From NCBI RefSeq assembly GCF_020181035.1, contig NZ_JAIQYY010000020.1, positions 85,123 to 149,122 of the forward strand: 64,000 nucleotides of DNA, in the 5' to 3' direction. Source of the DNA: Streptomyces sp. CoH27 (lineage in GTDB: Bacteria; Actinomycetota; Actinomycetes; Streptomycetales; Streptomycetaceae). Positions 54,501-62,128 of this stretch are shown here, piece by piece. Within the stretch, counting starts at the first letter, position 1. Each line of letters starts with the position of its first letter. Below the pieces are notes generated by a model. That model had not been told where the DNA came from, made no database searches, and saw only the letters and a program-made list of their open reading frames with translations. Both the position numbers and the translations under genes were made by a program.

Positions 54501-54523
54501 GTAAGTTTGTTTTTCAAACTTAC
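54501..54523. promoter_or_regulatory. HxlR-type inverted repeat, second copy, in front of the MFS gene
   Basis: GTAAGTT and AACTTAC are nine bases apart, exactly as at 45255-45277; the arms can be extended to GTAAGTTTG and CAAACTTAC. The site is 56 bases upstream of the transporter start and lies in a T-rich patch. Confidence 0.75.
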
Positions 54524-54578
54524 CCGCCATACGGTAGAGACCGGGCGACTCCCCGGAGTCCCACAGCCAAGGGAAACC

Positions 54579-56024
54579 ATGTCCACGCCAAACTCGGACC
54601 TGACGCAGGATCCGACCTCCACGACGCCCGCCCCACCGCCTGCCGCCCCGCACGCGATGCAAGTCCTCGCGTTGGGCAGCCTGGGTGTTTTCGTCGTCTT
54701 TCTCGACACCACCATCGTCAACGTCGCGTTCGCCACCATGAGCCGCAGCTTCGACACAACTGCGAGCCATCTGTCATGGGTACTGAATGCCTACAGCCTG
54801 GCTTTCGCCGCCACTCTCATACCGGCGGGGAGGCTGGCCGACCGATACGGACGGAAACGGCTGTTCCTCATCGGCCTGACGGGTTTTGCGCTCGTGAGTG
54901 CCCTGTGCGGACTCGCCCCCACCGCCGACGTACTGATCGCGGCCCGTGTGCTCCAGGCCGCGTTCGCCGCCCTGATCGTCCCGACATCCCTCGCGTTGAT
55001 CCTCCCGGAATTTCCGCCTTCGAAGCACTCGATGGCGGTGGGGGCCTGGGGCGCCATGGGTGGAGCTGCTGCCGCAATGGGACCGACCCTTGGGGCACTC
55101 CTCACGGAATACGCCTCCTGGCGCTGGGTGTTCCTCGTGAATGTCCCCATCTGCGCGGCAATGATCGCCATCGGGAACCGCCTACTGCGCGAGTCACGCG
55201 TGTCTCAGGGCACTGGTGTACCTGATGTTCCATCGGCTGTCCTGGTAGCAGCCATCCCGGCAGCCCTGAGTTACGGAATCATCGAGGGTCCGCAGAAGGG
55301 ATGGGATTCGGCCTCCGTGATGGGTGCGTTCGCCACCGCCGCAGTGCTCATACCTCCGCTCCTTTGGAGATCCAGAACCGCCCCGACGCCCGTCATCGAT
55401 CTCACGCTTTTCCGGGTGAGGCAGTTCAGCCTGGTCAATGCTTCCATTTTCTCCTTCGCTGTGGCCTTCTACGGACTGCTGCTCGGAAACATAATATTCC
55501 TCCAGTCGGTGTGGGGATACTCCGTACTGCATGCGGCGCTGGCGAGCGCGCCAGGCCCCATCCTCGTGGCACTGGTGGGGCGCGAAGCGGGGAAACTCGC
55601 CCAGCGCATCGGTTACCGGCGCGTCCTGATCGCCGGAGGCATCGCTTGGGCTGCGGCCGTTTCTCTTTTCGCGACGCAGGTCACCGAATCCCCTCATTGG
55701 GCCGAGGACTGGCTGCCGGCTACATTGATCATGGGTCTGGGTATCGGCCTGACCTTGCCCGTTCAGTCAGGTGCTGCCGTCCAGCCTCTGCCTCCGCACC
55801 AGTACGGGCTGGGCTCAGCCATAAGCCAGAGTTTCCGCCAGCTTGGCGCCGTGCTGGGAATCAGTGTGTTTGTCGCGGTTATCGGAAACGACCCGAAGGG
55901 TAAACTTTCTCCCTACCAGCACTTGTGGTGGATTTTCGCCGCACTGGGCATGTTCAGCAGCCTTCTCCCCCTCATTCCGAGCCGGAGGCGCACCTCCACC
56001 CAGAACCAGGAAGAGTCCGAATAG
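54579..56024 (+). CDS. MFS drug:H+ antiporter, DHA2 (14-TMS) family
   Basis: A 481-residue efflux protein of the EmrB/QacA group. The first helix carries LGVFVVFLDTTIVNVAF, the DHA2 motif C precursor; the loop 2-3 motif is GRLADRYGRKRLFLIG, and helix 5 has GAWGAMGGAAAAMGPTLGALL. A hydrophilic Thr/Pro-rich N-terminus precedes the first helix. It probably exports a toxic compound or antibiotic. AAGGGAAACC precedes ATG 54579. Its promoter carries the HxlR-type repeat, so electrophile- or drug-induced expression through the regulator at 45393 is likely. Confidence 0.93.
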   Translation: MSTPNSDLTQDPTSTTPAPPPAAPHAMQVLALGSLGVFVVFLDTTIVNVAFATMSRSFDTTASHLSWVLNAYSLAFAATLIPAGRLADRYGRKRLFLIGLTGFALVSALCGLAPTADVLIAARVLQAAFAALIVPTSLALILPEFPPSKHSMAVGAWGAMGGAAAAMGPTLGALLTEYASWRWVFLVNVPICAAMIAIGNRLLRESRVSQGTGVPDVPSAVLVAAIPAALSYGIIEGPQKGWDSASVMGAFATAAVLIPPLLWRSRTAPTPVIDLTLFRVRQFSLVNASIFSFAVAFYGLLLGNIIFLQSVWGYSVLHAALASAPGPILVALVGREAGKLAQRIGYRRVLIAGGIAWAAAVSLFATQVTESPHWAEDWLPATLIMGLGIGLTLPVQSGAAVQPLPPHQYGLGSAISQSFRQLGAVLGISVFVAVIGNDPKGKLSPYQHLWWIFAALGMFSSLLPLIPSRRRTSTQNQEESE

Positions 56025-56106
56025 CAGTACGGCCGACAAGCCACCGACAGGCGGGGTTGCCGACGAAGAGGACGAGCAGCATCTACTGGAGAGGGACACT
56101 ACGATC

Positions 56107-56634
56107 ATGATCCGCGCCACTACCGCCACCAAGAACTTGACAACACGACTCGACATCCCGACCGGGCAGAAATTCGACGATTTCGCCAGGGCTTTCGAGA
56201 CCGCGGTTCCCCCCTTCGATCTTCAAAGGATCAAAGCAATCTCGGCAGACGGGGGCACATGGGAGGACGTCCGAAGCGCCGTTGCCGACAACGCACCGAA
56301 CGGATTCGTTGTCTTCGGCGCCATCGATGGGCAAGCGCTGATGTCGATCGCAGGGCATCGACGCAAGGCAACTCAGTACCTCATGGGAAACCATGTCATT
56401 GCGGAAAGAATGTATCGCCACCATCCCGATGCCCTACTTTATGCACCCTTGCGCATCCTGATCTATGAGGGCGAGGACGGATCGGCGGTTTTCGCACTCG
56501 ATCAGCCTTCGACGGTATTCGCGGGACTCGGCGTGGACGCCATCACGGGGGTAGCAGCCGATTTGGACAAGAAGGTCGCGCAGTTGCTGGGACTTCTTGG
56601 CGTGAGTGCGCCGGATGAACTCCTGAAGTCTTGA
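56107..56634 (+). CDS. DUF302 family protein
   Basis: A 175-residue protein of the DUF302 family, small alpha/beta proteins of unknown function. PTGQKFDDFARAFETAVPPFD, then MGNHVIAERMYRHHPDALLYAPLRILIYEGEDGSAVFALDQPST fits the usual pattern, in which the middle block includes a His-rich turn. GAGAGGG lies upstream of ATG 56107. It follows the MFS gene at 82 bases and may be co-transcribed. Base composition is lower in GC than neighbouring genes, hinting at transfer. Confidence 0.8.
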   Translation: MIRATTATKNLTTRLDIPTGQKFDDFARAFETAVPPFDLQRIKAISADGGTWEDVRSAVADNAPNGFVVFGAIDGQALMSIAGHRRKATQYLMGNHVIAERMYRHHPDALLYAPLRILIYEGEDGSAVFALDQPSTVFAGLGVDAITGVAADLDKKVAQLLGLLGVSAPDELLKS

Positions 56635-56918
56635 CCGCGCGAGAGGCGACTGCACCACCTTCAGGAAAATCTGGATATCGTCGAGAAGGACCCTCTCCAA
56701 CCCATCACTCCCGGTACGGATTACAGCGGCGTTTACCTACCCAGGTTTGGCCTGCCTTGAAAGTCCTTACCCCCCGTCCGCCGACGCAAGGGAACCGAAC
56801 AGTCAACCACCGCTCCACAAATATGTCGAGCAACAGATGCAAGCGACTGGAAGGATTTCTTGACGGGAGCGGAAGCGGCGCCATACATGGGGCATGCCGG
56901 TAATAGAGCCTATGTGAA

Positions 56919-57488
56919 TCAGTGCATGCCGGCTGCATCAAGCAGGGTGGTGACCGTCGGCGTGACAAGCCCCGTCAGCGTGTCGGCCCCGATCCCCGCA
57001 CGGGCATTGGCTCCGTCGAACAGCAGGCTGAGTTGGCGGGCCAGCAGGTCGGGATCGCTCGCCCCACCTCGTTCGGCCTGGGAACGGAAGAACGCCGTCA
57101 GGTTCGCCTTGGCCCGGTGCGCGGCCTTGCTTGCAGGGTGGCCCTGGTCCTTGAGTTCGATCTGGACAGCCAGGTACCAGCATCCCCGAAACCCGGGTGC
57201 GCCCGCCTGCAACTCCAATTGCTCAAAGATATGCAAGATGCTCTCGCGGGCTGAACAGCCCTCGTCGGCCGGGGACGGGAGGACCGGCACGAGGGCAGCG
57301 GCGTGCTCCTCCAGGCTGGCTGCCAGCAGTTCGTCCTTGCTGTCGAACAGCTGGTACAACGAGCGCTTCGACACCCCCGCTGCCTTGCACAAGGCCTCGA
57401 CACTGATGCCGACACCGTGTCGGCAGGTGAACGCGGCCGCCGCGTCCAGCAGCCGCTCCCTGGTACTCGGCTTCACTTTGCTCGTCAT
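56919..57488 (-). CDS. TetR family regulator
   Basis: A 189-residue TetR protein. The helix-turn-helix is ISVEALCKAAGVSKRSLYQLFDSKDELLAASLEEH, and the ligand domain includes GAPGFRGCWYLAVQIELKDQGHPA. It ends near the DUF302 gene, transcribed towards it. No operator palindrome could be picked out upstream of ATG 57488, and it may act on either the MFS-DUF302 pair or the hydrolase to its right. Confidence 0.88.
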   Translation of the reverse strand: MTSKVKPSTRERLLDAAAAFTCRHGVGISVEALCKAAGVSKRSLYQLFDSKDELLAASLEEHAAALVPVLPSPADEGCSARESILHIFEQLELQAGAPGFRGCWYLAVQIELKDQGHPASKAAHRAKANLTAFFRSQAERGGASDPDLLARQLSLLFDGANARAGIGADTLTGLVTPTVTTLLDAAGMH

Positions 57489-57801
57489 AGCGTGAGGTCA
57501 ACTCCATGTGAACGAACTGGACGCGAACGCCTTCCGGCCGTGCCAGGGCGTTTGCCGACCGCGCACGGAAGATCGTCGTGCTTCTTTCTCAGAGTCGGCG
57601 GCCGAAGAGCACTTGCCGACTGGGCGGGTGGCTGTCACCGGCGCCCGCCACGCTTTGCGAGCATGAGAACTCAGAGCCCGTGCGTTCACCCGCCCTGCGC
57701 ACAGCCGGGCCGCCTGTCATGGACTGGAGGGTTCCACAGGAGCCCGCACCGTCACAGGCACTGGAACCACCAGGGGCGTGGTTCCAGTGCTCTCAAGGAG
57801 G
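57489..57801. other. Gap between TetR and hydrolase genes, ending in a terminator
   Basis: These 313 bases encode nothing I can support. A 13-bp hairpin occupies 57758-57790, and the remainder should contain the promoter of the TetR gene. Confidence 0.5.
57758..57790. terminator. 13-bp perfect hairpin after the hydrolase gene
   Basis: GCACTGGAACCAC and GTGGTTCCAGTGC pair exactly around a seven-base loop, starting 12 bases beyond the stop codon of the leftward hydrolase gene. Confidence 0.85.
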
Positions 57802-58680
57802 TCATGCCACCGCGTTCAGCAGATCGGCAAGCACGTCGGGCCGTTCGAGAGCGATGAAGTGGCCCGCTCCCGGCAGCAGTGTGAAATCCGCGTCGGGCAG
57901 CAGTTCCTTGTTGGCTTCCCGGTCCGACTGCCGGGACCAGTCGTTCTCGCCGTAGACGAGATGGACAGGAGCCTTGACCTCGGCGTAGCGGGAGCGGGCC
58001 GCGATGAGGCTGGGCAGGTTCCTGTAGACGGCCCGGGCGACAGCCGGGTATCCAGGGCGGCTCCCCACCTGGAGGAGTTCGTCCACGTAGTCCTCGCGCA
58101 AAGCGGCCTTGTCAGTGAGTCCGCCCTGCAGGATCCCGCTGAGGACGGCCTTGTTCTCCAGCCGGGCGACCACCGGTCCCACGCCAGGTGCTCGGACACC
58201 GCCGATCACCAGGCGGGCGAGGAGGCTGGAACGGGCGATGCCGTCTTGGAAGTCGTACGTGTTCACCGCGACGACGCGCCGCACGCGTTCCGGCAGATCG
58301 GCCGCGGCTGTCAGAGCGAACACTGCCCCCATGGACTCCCCGACCAGTGTCACGTCCTCAAGGTCGAGTTGGGTGAGGAGCCGTTCGACGCCGGCGCGCA
58401 TCGCGGGCTCCTGGTACGACGCGCCGGGCACGATCTCGGAGTAGCCCATTCCCGGCAGGTCCAGGGCGTAGACGGTGTAGTCATCGGAGATCAATGGGAT
58501 CAGGGAACGAAAGTGCTCGGCCTGTGTGCGCACCGTGTGCAGCAGGACGACGGGTGCACCACTGCCTGCTTTGAGGTAGCGCAGCGTTCCCTCGCGGTCG
58601 TGGGTTCCTCCGGACGGTGCGATGACGTGGCTGGTGGTCCCCGGAATACGAATCGTGGAGCGTGGCTCTGGGCTGGGCAT
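57802..58680 (-). CDS. Alpha/beta hydrolase (MhpC-like, GESMG nucleophile elbow)
   Basis: A 292-residue serine hydrolase. Oxyanion region VVLLHTVRTQAEHFRSLIPLI, DLPGMGYSE, nucleophile Ser in LVGESMGAVFALTAA near residue 130, acid in LVYGENDWSRQSD, and His in PGAGHFIALERP. The oxyanion HT pair differs from the QHFRG group, so this is a separate subfamily. AAGGAAG lies eight bases before ATG 58680. The substrate is unknown; TetR genes flank the pair of hydrolases on both sides. Confidence 0.85.
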   Translation of the reverse strand: MPSPEPRSTIRIPGTTSHVIAPSGGTHDREGTLRYLKAGSGAPVVLLHTVRTQAEHFRSLIPLISDDYTVYALDLPGMGYSEIVPGASYQEPAMRAGVERLLTQLDLEDVTLVGESMGAVFALTAAADLPERVRRVVAVNTYDFQDGIARSSLLARLVIGGVRAPGVGPVVARLENKAVLSGILQGGLTDKAALREDYVDELLQVGSRPGYPAVARAVYRNLPSLIAARSRYAEVKAPVHLVYGENDWSRQSDREANKELLPDADFTLLPGAGHFIALERPDVLADLLNAVA

Positions 58681-58965
58681 CTCGTTGACTTCCTTTGCGT
58701 GAACTACGGACAGATGAAGGGGGGACCGCCTTGGAAGGGGGGTGGACAAGCACTGGTCCGGGGTCATGGGCTTCTGACCGACCGGACCCGTTCCACGGGC
58801 ACATCCCCGCTCCGCACCCGGGCCTTCGCGGACTGCTCCCAGGCCCGCCGAGTGATCCGGTCTTGAGCAGGGGCGGCCGACCGACGGGAGCCTTGTCGAG
58901 GTCTCGGACAGGCTCCACGTCGGCGGCGGGGCGGAGGAGTGCGTACCCGTCTTCCGGGCGAGCGA

Positions 58966-59802
58966 TCACTTCTCCAGGAAGGCGGCAACGTCGGCAGCGA
59001 ACTCCTCGTGGTGCTGGAAGAGGAAGCCGTGCGCCGCGTCGGGGTAGATCTTGATCTCGGCGTTGGGCAGCAGGCCGGCGAGCAGGTGCGAGTAGCGGGG
59101 CAGGATCATCGGATCGGTGTCTCCGTTGGCGACGAACACCGGCTGGGTGATGGCCTGCAGACGCTGCAGCTGAGCGTGGTTGGGGATGCCCCAGTGGGTG
59201 ACGGCGTCGTACTGCGCCAGTCGGGTCGCCCACGTCGTCTGGGCGTCGTGTCCCTCGGTGCGGCTCGTGAAGATGCGCCCGGCGACTGGCCCACCGGCCT
59301 CCGCGGAAGTGAAGAAGACGCTCAGATAGCCCTCCGCGGAGGGGGTTTCACCGCCGACGGCCTTGATGACTTCCGGCGCCCAGCCGTGCATCCCGGCTGC
59401 GCCCTGCGGGGCAGAGGCGGCCAGGACGACCCGGTTGACCAGTTCGGGGCGGATCAAGACGATCTCCTGGGCGACGAAGCTACCGAGGGAGAAGCCCAGC
59501 AGATCGACCTGCGTCAGCCCGAGCGCGGTGATGAACTCGACGGCGTCCTCGGCCATCGCGGCAACGGTGTGCGGGGTGCTGCCGGTGGTCGCGCCGACAC
59601 CCCGGTTGTCGAAGGTGATGACCCGTCGGCCTCGCGCCAGGGCGTCCACCAGAGCAGGGTCCCAGTTGTCCAGATTGCCGCGGAAGTGCTGCAGCAGCAC
59701 CAACGGCCGGTCGTCCGTCTCGTTCCCGACACTGCGGTAGGCATAGGTGACACCGTTCGCGGCATCGACGGCCTGCGTCTTGACGGTGCTGTAGGTGCTC
59801 AT
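58966..59802 (-). CDS. Alpha/beta hydrolase, QHFRG subfamily
   Basis: A 278-residue hydrolase beginning MSTYSTVKTQAVDAANGVTYAY. LVLLQHFRGNLDNWDPALVDALA marks the subfamily; the nucleophile Ser lies in DLLGFSLGSFVAQEIVL, the acid region VFVANGDTDPMILPRYSHLL, and the His in YPDAAHGFLFQHHEEF. It is the closest relative of the protein at 46921-47769 and of the fragment at 37584-37655. GAGGAGAACAGCG precedes ATG 59802. It is divergent from a TetR gene with a strong palindrome in the gap. Confidence 0.87.
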   Translation of the reverse strand: MSTYSTVKTQAVDAANGVTYAYRSVGNETDDRPLVLLQHFRGNLDNWDPALVDALARGRRVITFDNRGVGATTGSTPHTVAAMAEDAVEFITALGLTQVDLLGFSLGSFVAQEIVLIRPELVNRVVLAASAPQGAAGMHGWAPEVIKAVGGETPSAEGYLSVFFTSAEAGGPVAGRIFTSRTEGHDAQTTWATRLAQYDAVTHWGIPNHAQLQRLQAITQPVFVANGDTDPMILPRYSHLLAGLLPNAEIKIYPDAAHGFLFQHHEEFAADVAAFLEK

Positions 59803-59899
59803 CGCTGTTCTCCTCACAGGGCGCCGGGATGGCCGCAGCCACCCCGGGACACGGGACGCCACCTGGTACTCGACAGAGAGACCGGCGAGGCATCCCCGT

Positions 59900-59927
59900 T
59901 TGGATTATGACTGTAATCCAATAGACT
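59900..59927. promoter_or_regulatory. TetR-type operator overlapping a -10 element between hydrolase and TetR genes
   Basis: TTGGATTA and TAATCCAA form a perfect inverted repeat with a six-base spacer (59900-59921). TAGACT (59922-59927) follows at once and fits a -10 element for the rightward TetR gene, so bound repressor would cover the promoter. Confidence 0.72.
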
Positions 59928-59975
59928 GGTGGCGGCAAGCAGGCGAATGTCCACAGGTCCGTGAAGGAGGCCACC

Positions 59976-60563
59976 GTGCGGCACACCAGGGAGCACAAGG
60001 ACGCAACCAGGCAGCGGATCCTCGAGTCAGCCGGCCGGCTGTTCAAAGGCGGCGGCATCGACGGCACCGGCATCGCCGCACTCATGACGGATGCGGGTCT
60101 GACCAACGGTGCGTTCTACAAGCACTTCGCTTCGAAGGACGACCTGGTGGCCCACACCCTCACCGCACAGCTCGATGCCCAGCAAGAGGCGGTCGACGCC
60201 CTCCCGCCAGGGCGGAGCGGGATCGAGGAGTTCGTCCGCCACTACCTGTCCACGGAACATCGGGACGACATCTCGCACGGCTGCCCCTCCGCCGCACTGC
60301 TCGACGAGATCGGCCGCTGCTCCACGGATGCCAAGCAGTCCTACACCGACGGCCTGACCGCGCTCATGGACGCACTCGGCGCACGGCTGTCCCCCACGGA
60401 CCCCAAAGCCGCCAGACCCGCCGTGCTCACCGCCTTCGCGATGATGGCCGGCACCCTTCAGATCTCGCGGGCACTGGCCGACCCCGTCCTGGCCGACGAG
60501 CTCCTGCAGCGCGCCGCCGCGGAGGCACTCAACCTGCTCAACGCAAGCGCGAACCAGACATAG
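59976..60563 (+). CDS. TetR family regulator
   Basis: A 195-residue TetR protein. Its helix-turn-helix IDGTGIAALMTDAGLTNGAFYKHFASKDDLVAHTL and the block GCPSAALLDEIGRCS place it in the same branch as the regulator at 35292-35924. AAGGAGG lies five bases before GTG 59976, which is therefore preferred to the GTG at 59961. It is divergent from the QHFRG hydrolase; each such TetR-hydrolase pair in this window has its own palindrome. Confidence 0.88.
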   Translation: MRHTREHKDATRQRILESAGRLFKGGGIDGTGIAALMTDAGLTNGAFYKHFASKDDLVAHTLTAQLDAQQEAVDALPPGRSGIEEFVRHYLSTEHRDDISHGCPSAALLDEIGRCSTDAKQSYTDGLTALMDALGARLSPTDPKAARPAVLTAFAMMAGTLQISRALADPVLADELLQRAAAEALNLLNASANQT

Positions 60564-60924
60564 AAAGATAAGTCGGGTACCGCTCGCGGTGACCTCGCGC
60601 AGCGCCGCCACCCGTGGCCCTCGGCGGGCGGATGCCGGTGCAGCGTCCGGCGTGGGAAGGTCTCCCGCGAAGAACATGGCACTCGCCGCCGCCCGGCCCC
60701 CCTTCGAACTCGGCGGGTTCTTGTTCGCTGACGGGCGAGGCGATGACGCCGGTGCCGTCGACACGTGTTCCGGAGGCGGAGACTCGCCTGACGGGCCCGC
60801 CGGTGGAGAAAGGGACCAGGAAGGCGAGAAGAAGTTCGCGCCGGTCATGTCGCCATGCATCCCAATTACGGCGGGAGGCGGAGTGCCGCACCCCGCCGGC
60901 AAGAGTCTGACGGCGGGGCGGGTC
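60564..60924. other. Gap with no recognisable feature
   Basis: These 361 bases lie between the TetR gene and the first small leftward gene of the transposon-like end. I see no gene, repeat or clear promoter; open frames on either strand have no family character. Confidence 0.4.
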
Positions 60925-61386
60925 TCACGGTGGGATCCGGCGGGCCGCCGCAGACGTGATCTCCTCGTGCGTGAAGTCGCCGAGGAGCTGGTTCAGCCGG
61001 CATGCCAACTGCGCCTGCCGACTGCAGCGGTCACGGGCCAGAGCCTGCAGGACTGCATCACGCAGGAGGTCTTCGGCGTCCTGGCCGACGGCTGCCGCCC
61101 GGCTGTGGAGGCGCTCCCACGCGTCGCCGCTGAGCGGGATGCTCATGAGGTACCTGCCGTCTGCCCCCGGATAGAGCGTGCACAGGACGTCGATGGGCAG
61201 GGCCTCGTCGAGGCGCTTCCAGATCTTCCGCACGGCCCGGTGCACCGTCTTGGCGCTCACCAGCACGGCCAGGCGCCGCCCGTCGGCAGCAGCGGCCAGC
61301 CGCAGACCGCCGGCCGCCTGCGCGGCGCGCAGTTCGACGGCGCCGACCGCCCTGGTCAGGATGATCTCGATGGCATGGATGGGCAT
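60925..61386 (-). CDS. Small protein of unknown function near the transposon-like end
   Basis: A 153-residue protein I do not recognise. It is helical and Ala/Arg/Leu-rich; the middle (LYPGADGRYLMSIPLSGDAWERLHSRAAAVGQDAEDLLRDAVLQAL) has the look of a short beta-strand followed by two helices, loosely like ribbon-helix-helix antitoxin C-termini. It follows a degenerate Nudix gene on the same strand after 28 bases, so the two are probably one unit that diverges from the transposase gene. Confidence 0.55.
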   Translation of the reverse strand: MPIHAIEIILTRAVGAVELRAAQAAGGLRLAAAADGRRLAVLVSAKTVHRAVRKIWKRLDEALPIDVLCTLYPGADGRYLMSIPLSGDAWERLHSRAAAVGQDAEDLLRDAVLQALARDRCSRQAQLACRLNQLLGDFTHEEITSAAARRIPP

Positions 61387-61414
61387 TCAGTTCCTTCCTC
61401 AGCAAGCCTGTCGG

Positions 61415-61867
61415 TCACTCCAGGCTGATCACTCCGCCGGGCAGCCAGCCCTCCCAGTAGCCGTCGAGGAAAAGGGGCAGCGTCTCCGGCTCGACCGCGG
61501 CCCCGCTCTTGCGCAGCGCCGCCGTGTCCCACCAGCAGGCTCCCGGGGCCATCAGGACCCGGACGTCCCGCGGCCAGCGGCCACAGGCCGGAGCCGCCAG
61601 CACGACGTACTCCTCGACCGGGCGAGCCGTCCCCGTGGGAAGCCGGCCGACCACAGCTCCGATGCACACAGCGGGAAACCGCCGCTCGCGGCGGAGGTGG
61701 CGCAGCACGGTACGGCGGCAGGGCTCCTGGGCCCGTACCGGCAGGGCCGGCAGGGTCCACCCGGCCGTCCCTGTGCTGCCGGCCGGCAGGAGCAGGAACC
61801 GGCGGGCGGCCGGGTCGATGACGACGGGACGGACGACAGCAGCCGGCACTGCGCGGAGCGGGGTCAC
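61415..61867 (-). CDS. Degenerate Nudix-fold protein
   Basis: A 150-residue protein with the overall pattern of a Streptomyces Nudix hydrolase: VVRPVVIDPAARRFLLLPAGSTGTAGWTLPALPV at the start and CWWDTAALRKSG plus LPLFLDGYWEGWLPGG at the end. The Nudix box region reads EPCRRTVLRHLRRERRF and lacks the glycine and the catalytic REx2E glutamates, so it is unlikely to cleave nucleoside diphosphates. It may be a binding or regulatory derivative. GTG 61867 lies inside an inverted repeat, and no ribosome site is seen. Confidence 0.6.
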   Translation of the reverse strand: MTPLRAVPAAVVRPVVIDPAARRFLLLPAGSTGTAGWTLPALPVRAQEPCRRTVLRHLRRERRFPAVCIGAVVGRLPTGTARPVEEYVVLAAPACGRWPRDVRVLMAPGACWWDTAALRKSGAAVEPETLPLFLDGYWEGWLPGGVISLE

Positions 61868-61901
61868 GACAGTGACCCTGCCAGAGCGCTATTGGAATAG
61901 C
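61861..61901. promoter_or_regulatory. Two inverted repeats at the start of the Nudix-like gene
   Basis: GGGTCAC and GTGACCC (61861-61878, four-base spacer) span the GTG start codon. GCTATTGGAATAGC (61888-61901, six-base arms) lies just upstream. They could be operators or mRNA hairpins limiting translation. Confidence 0.5.
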
Positions 61902-61996
61902 ACCTGGAATGTTCCGGATGGGTTAGTTGGGGAAGGATCACCCCGTCGTGTACGAAGGATCCCGGTGCCGAGTGATGCGAGCAGCTACCGATGGGT

Positions 61997-62062
61997 CCGT
62001 GTGCGGTGTGAACGCAGACGGGCCCATCGGGGACCGTGTGTGGTGTGAACACAGACGGCCCC
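61997..62062. repeat. Pair of 29-bp direct repeats upstream of the transposase
   Basis: Copies at 61997-62025 and 62034-62062 match at 26 of 29 positions and share GGTGTGAAC followed by CAGACGG. The start-to-start distance is 37 bases. Repeats of this kind at the end of Tn7-like elements are transposase-binding sites; that role here is inferred from position. Confidence 0.6.
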
Positions 62063-62128
62063 GGGCTCGGGCTGCTCACTTCCCTCCCCGGGCAGAAGAC
62101 ACAAGGACGGAAAGGAGTGGGGGACTCG

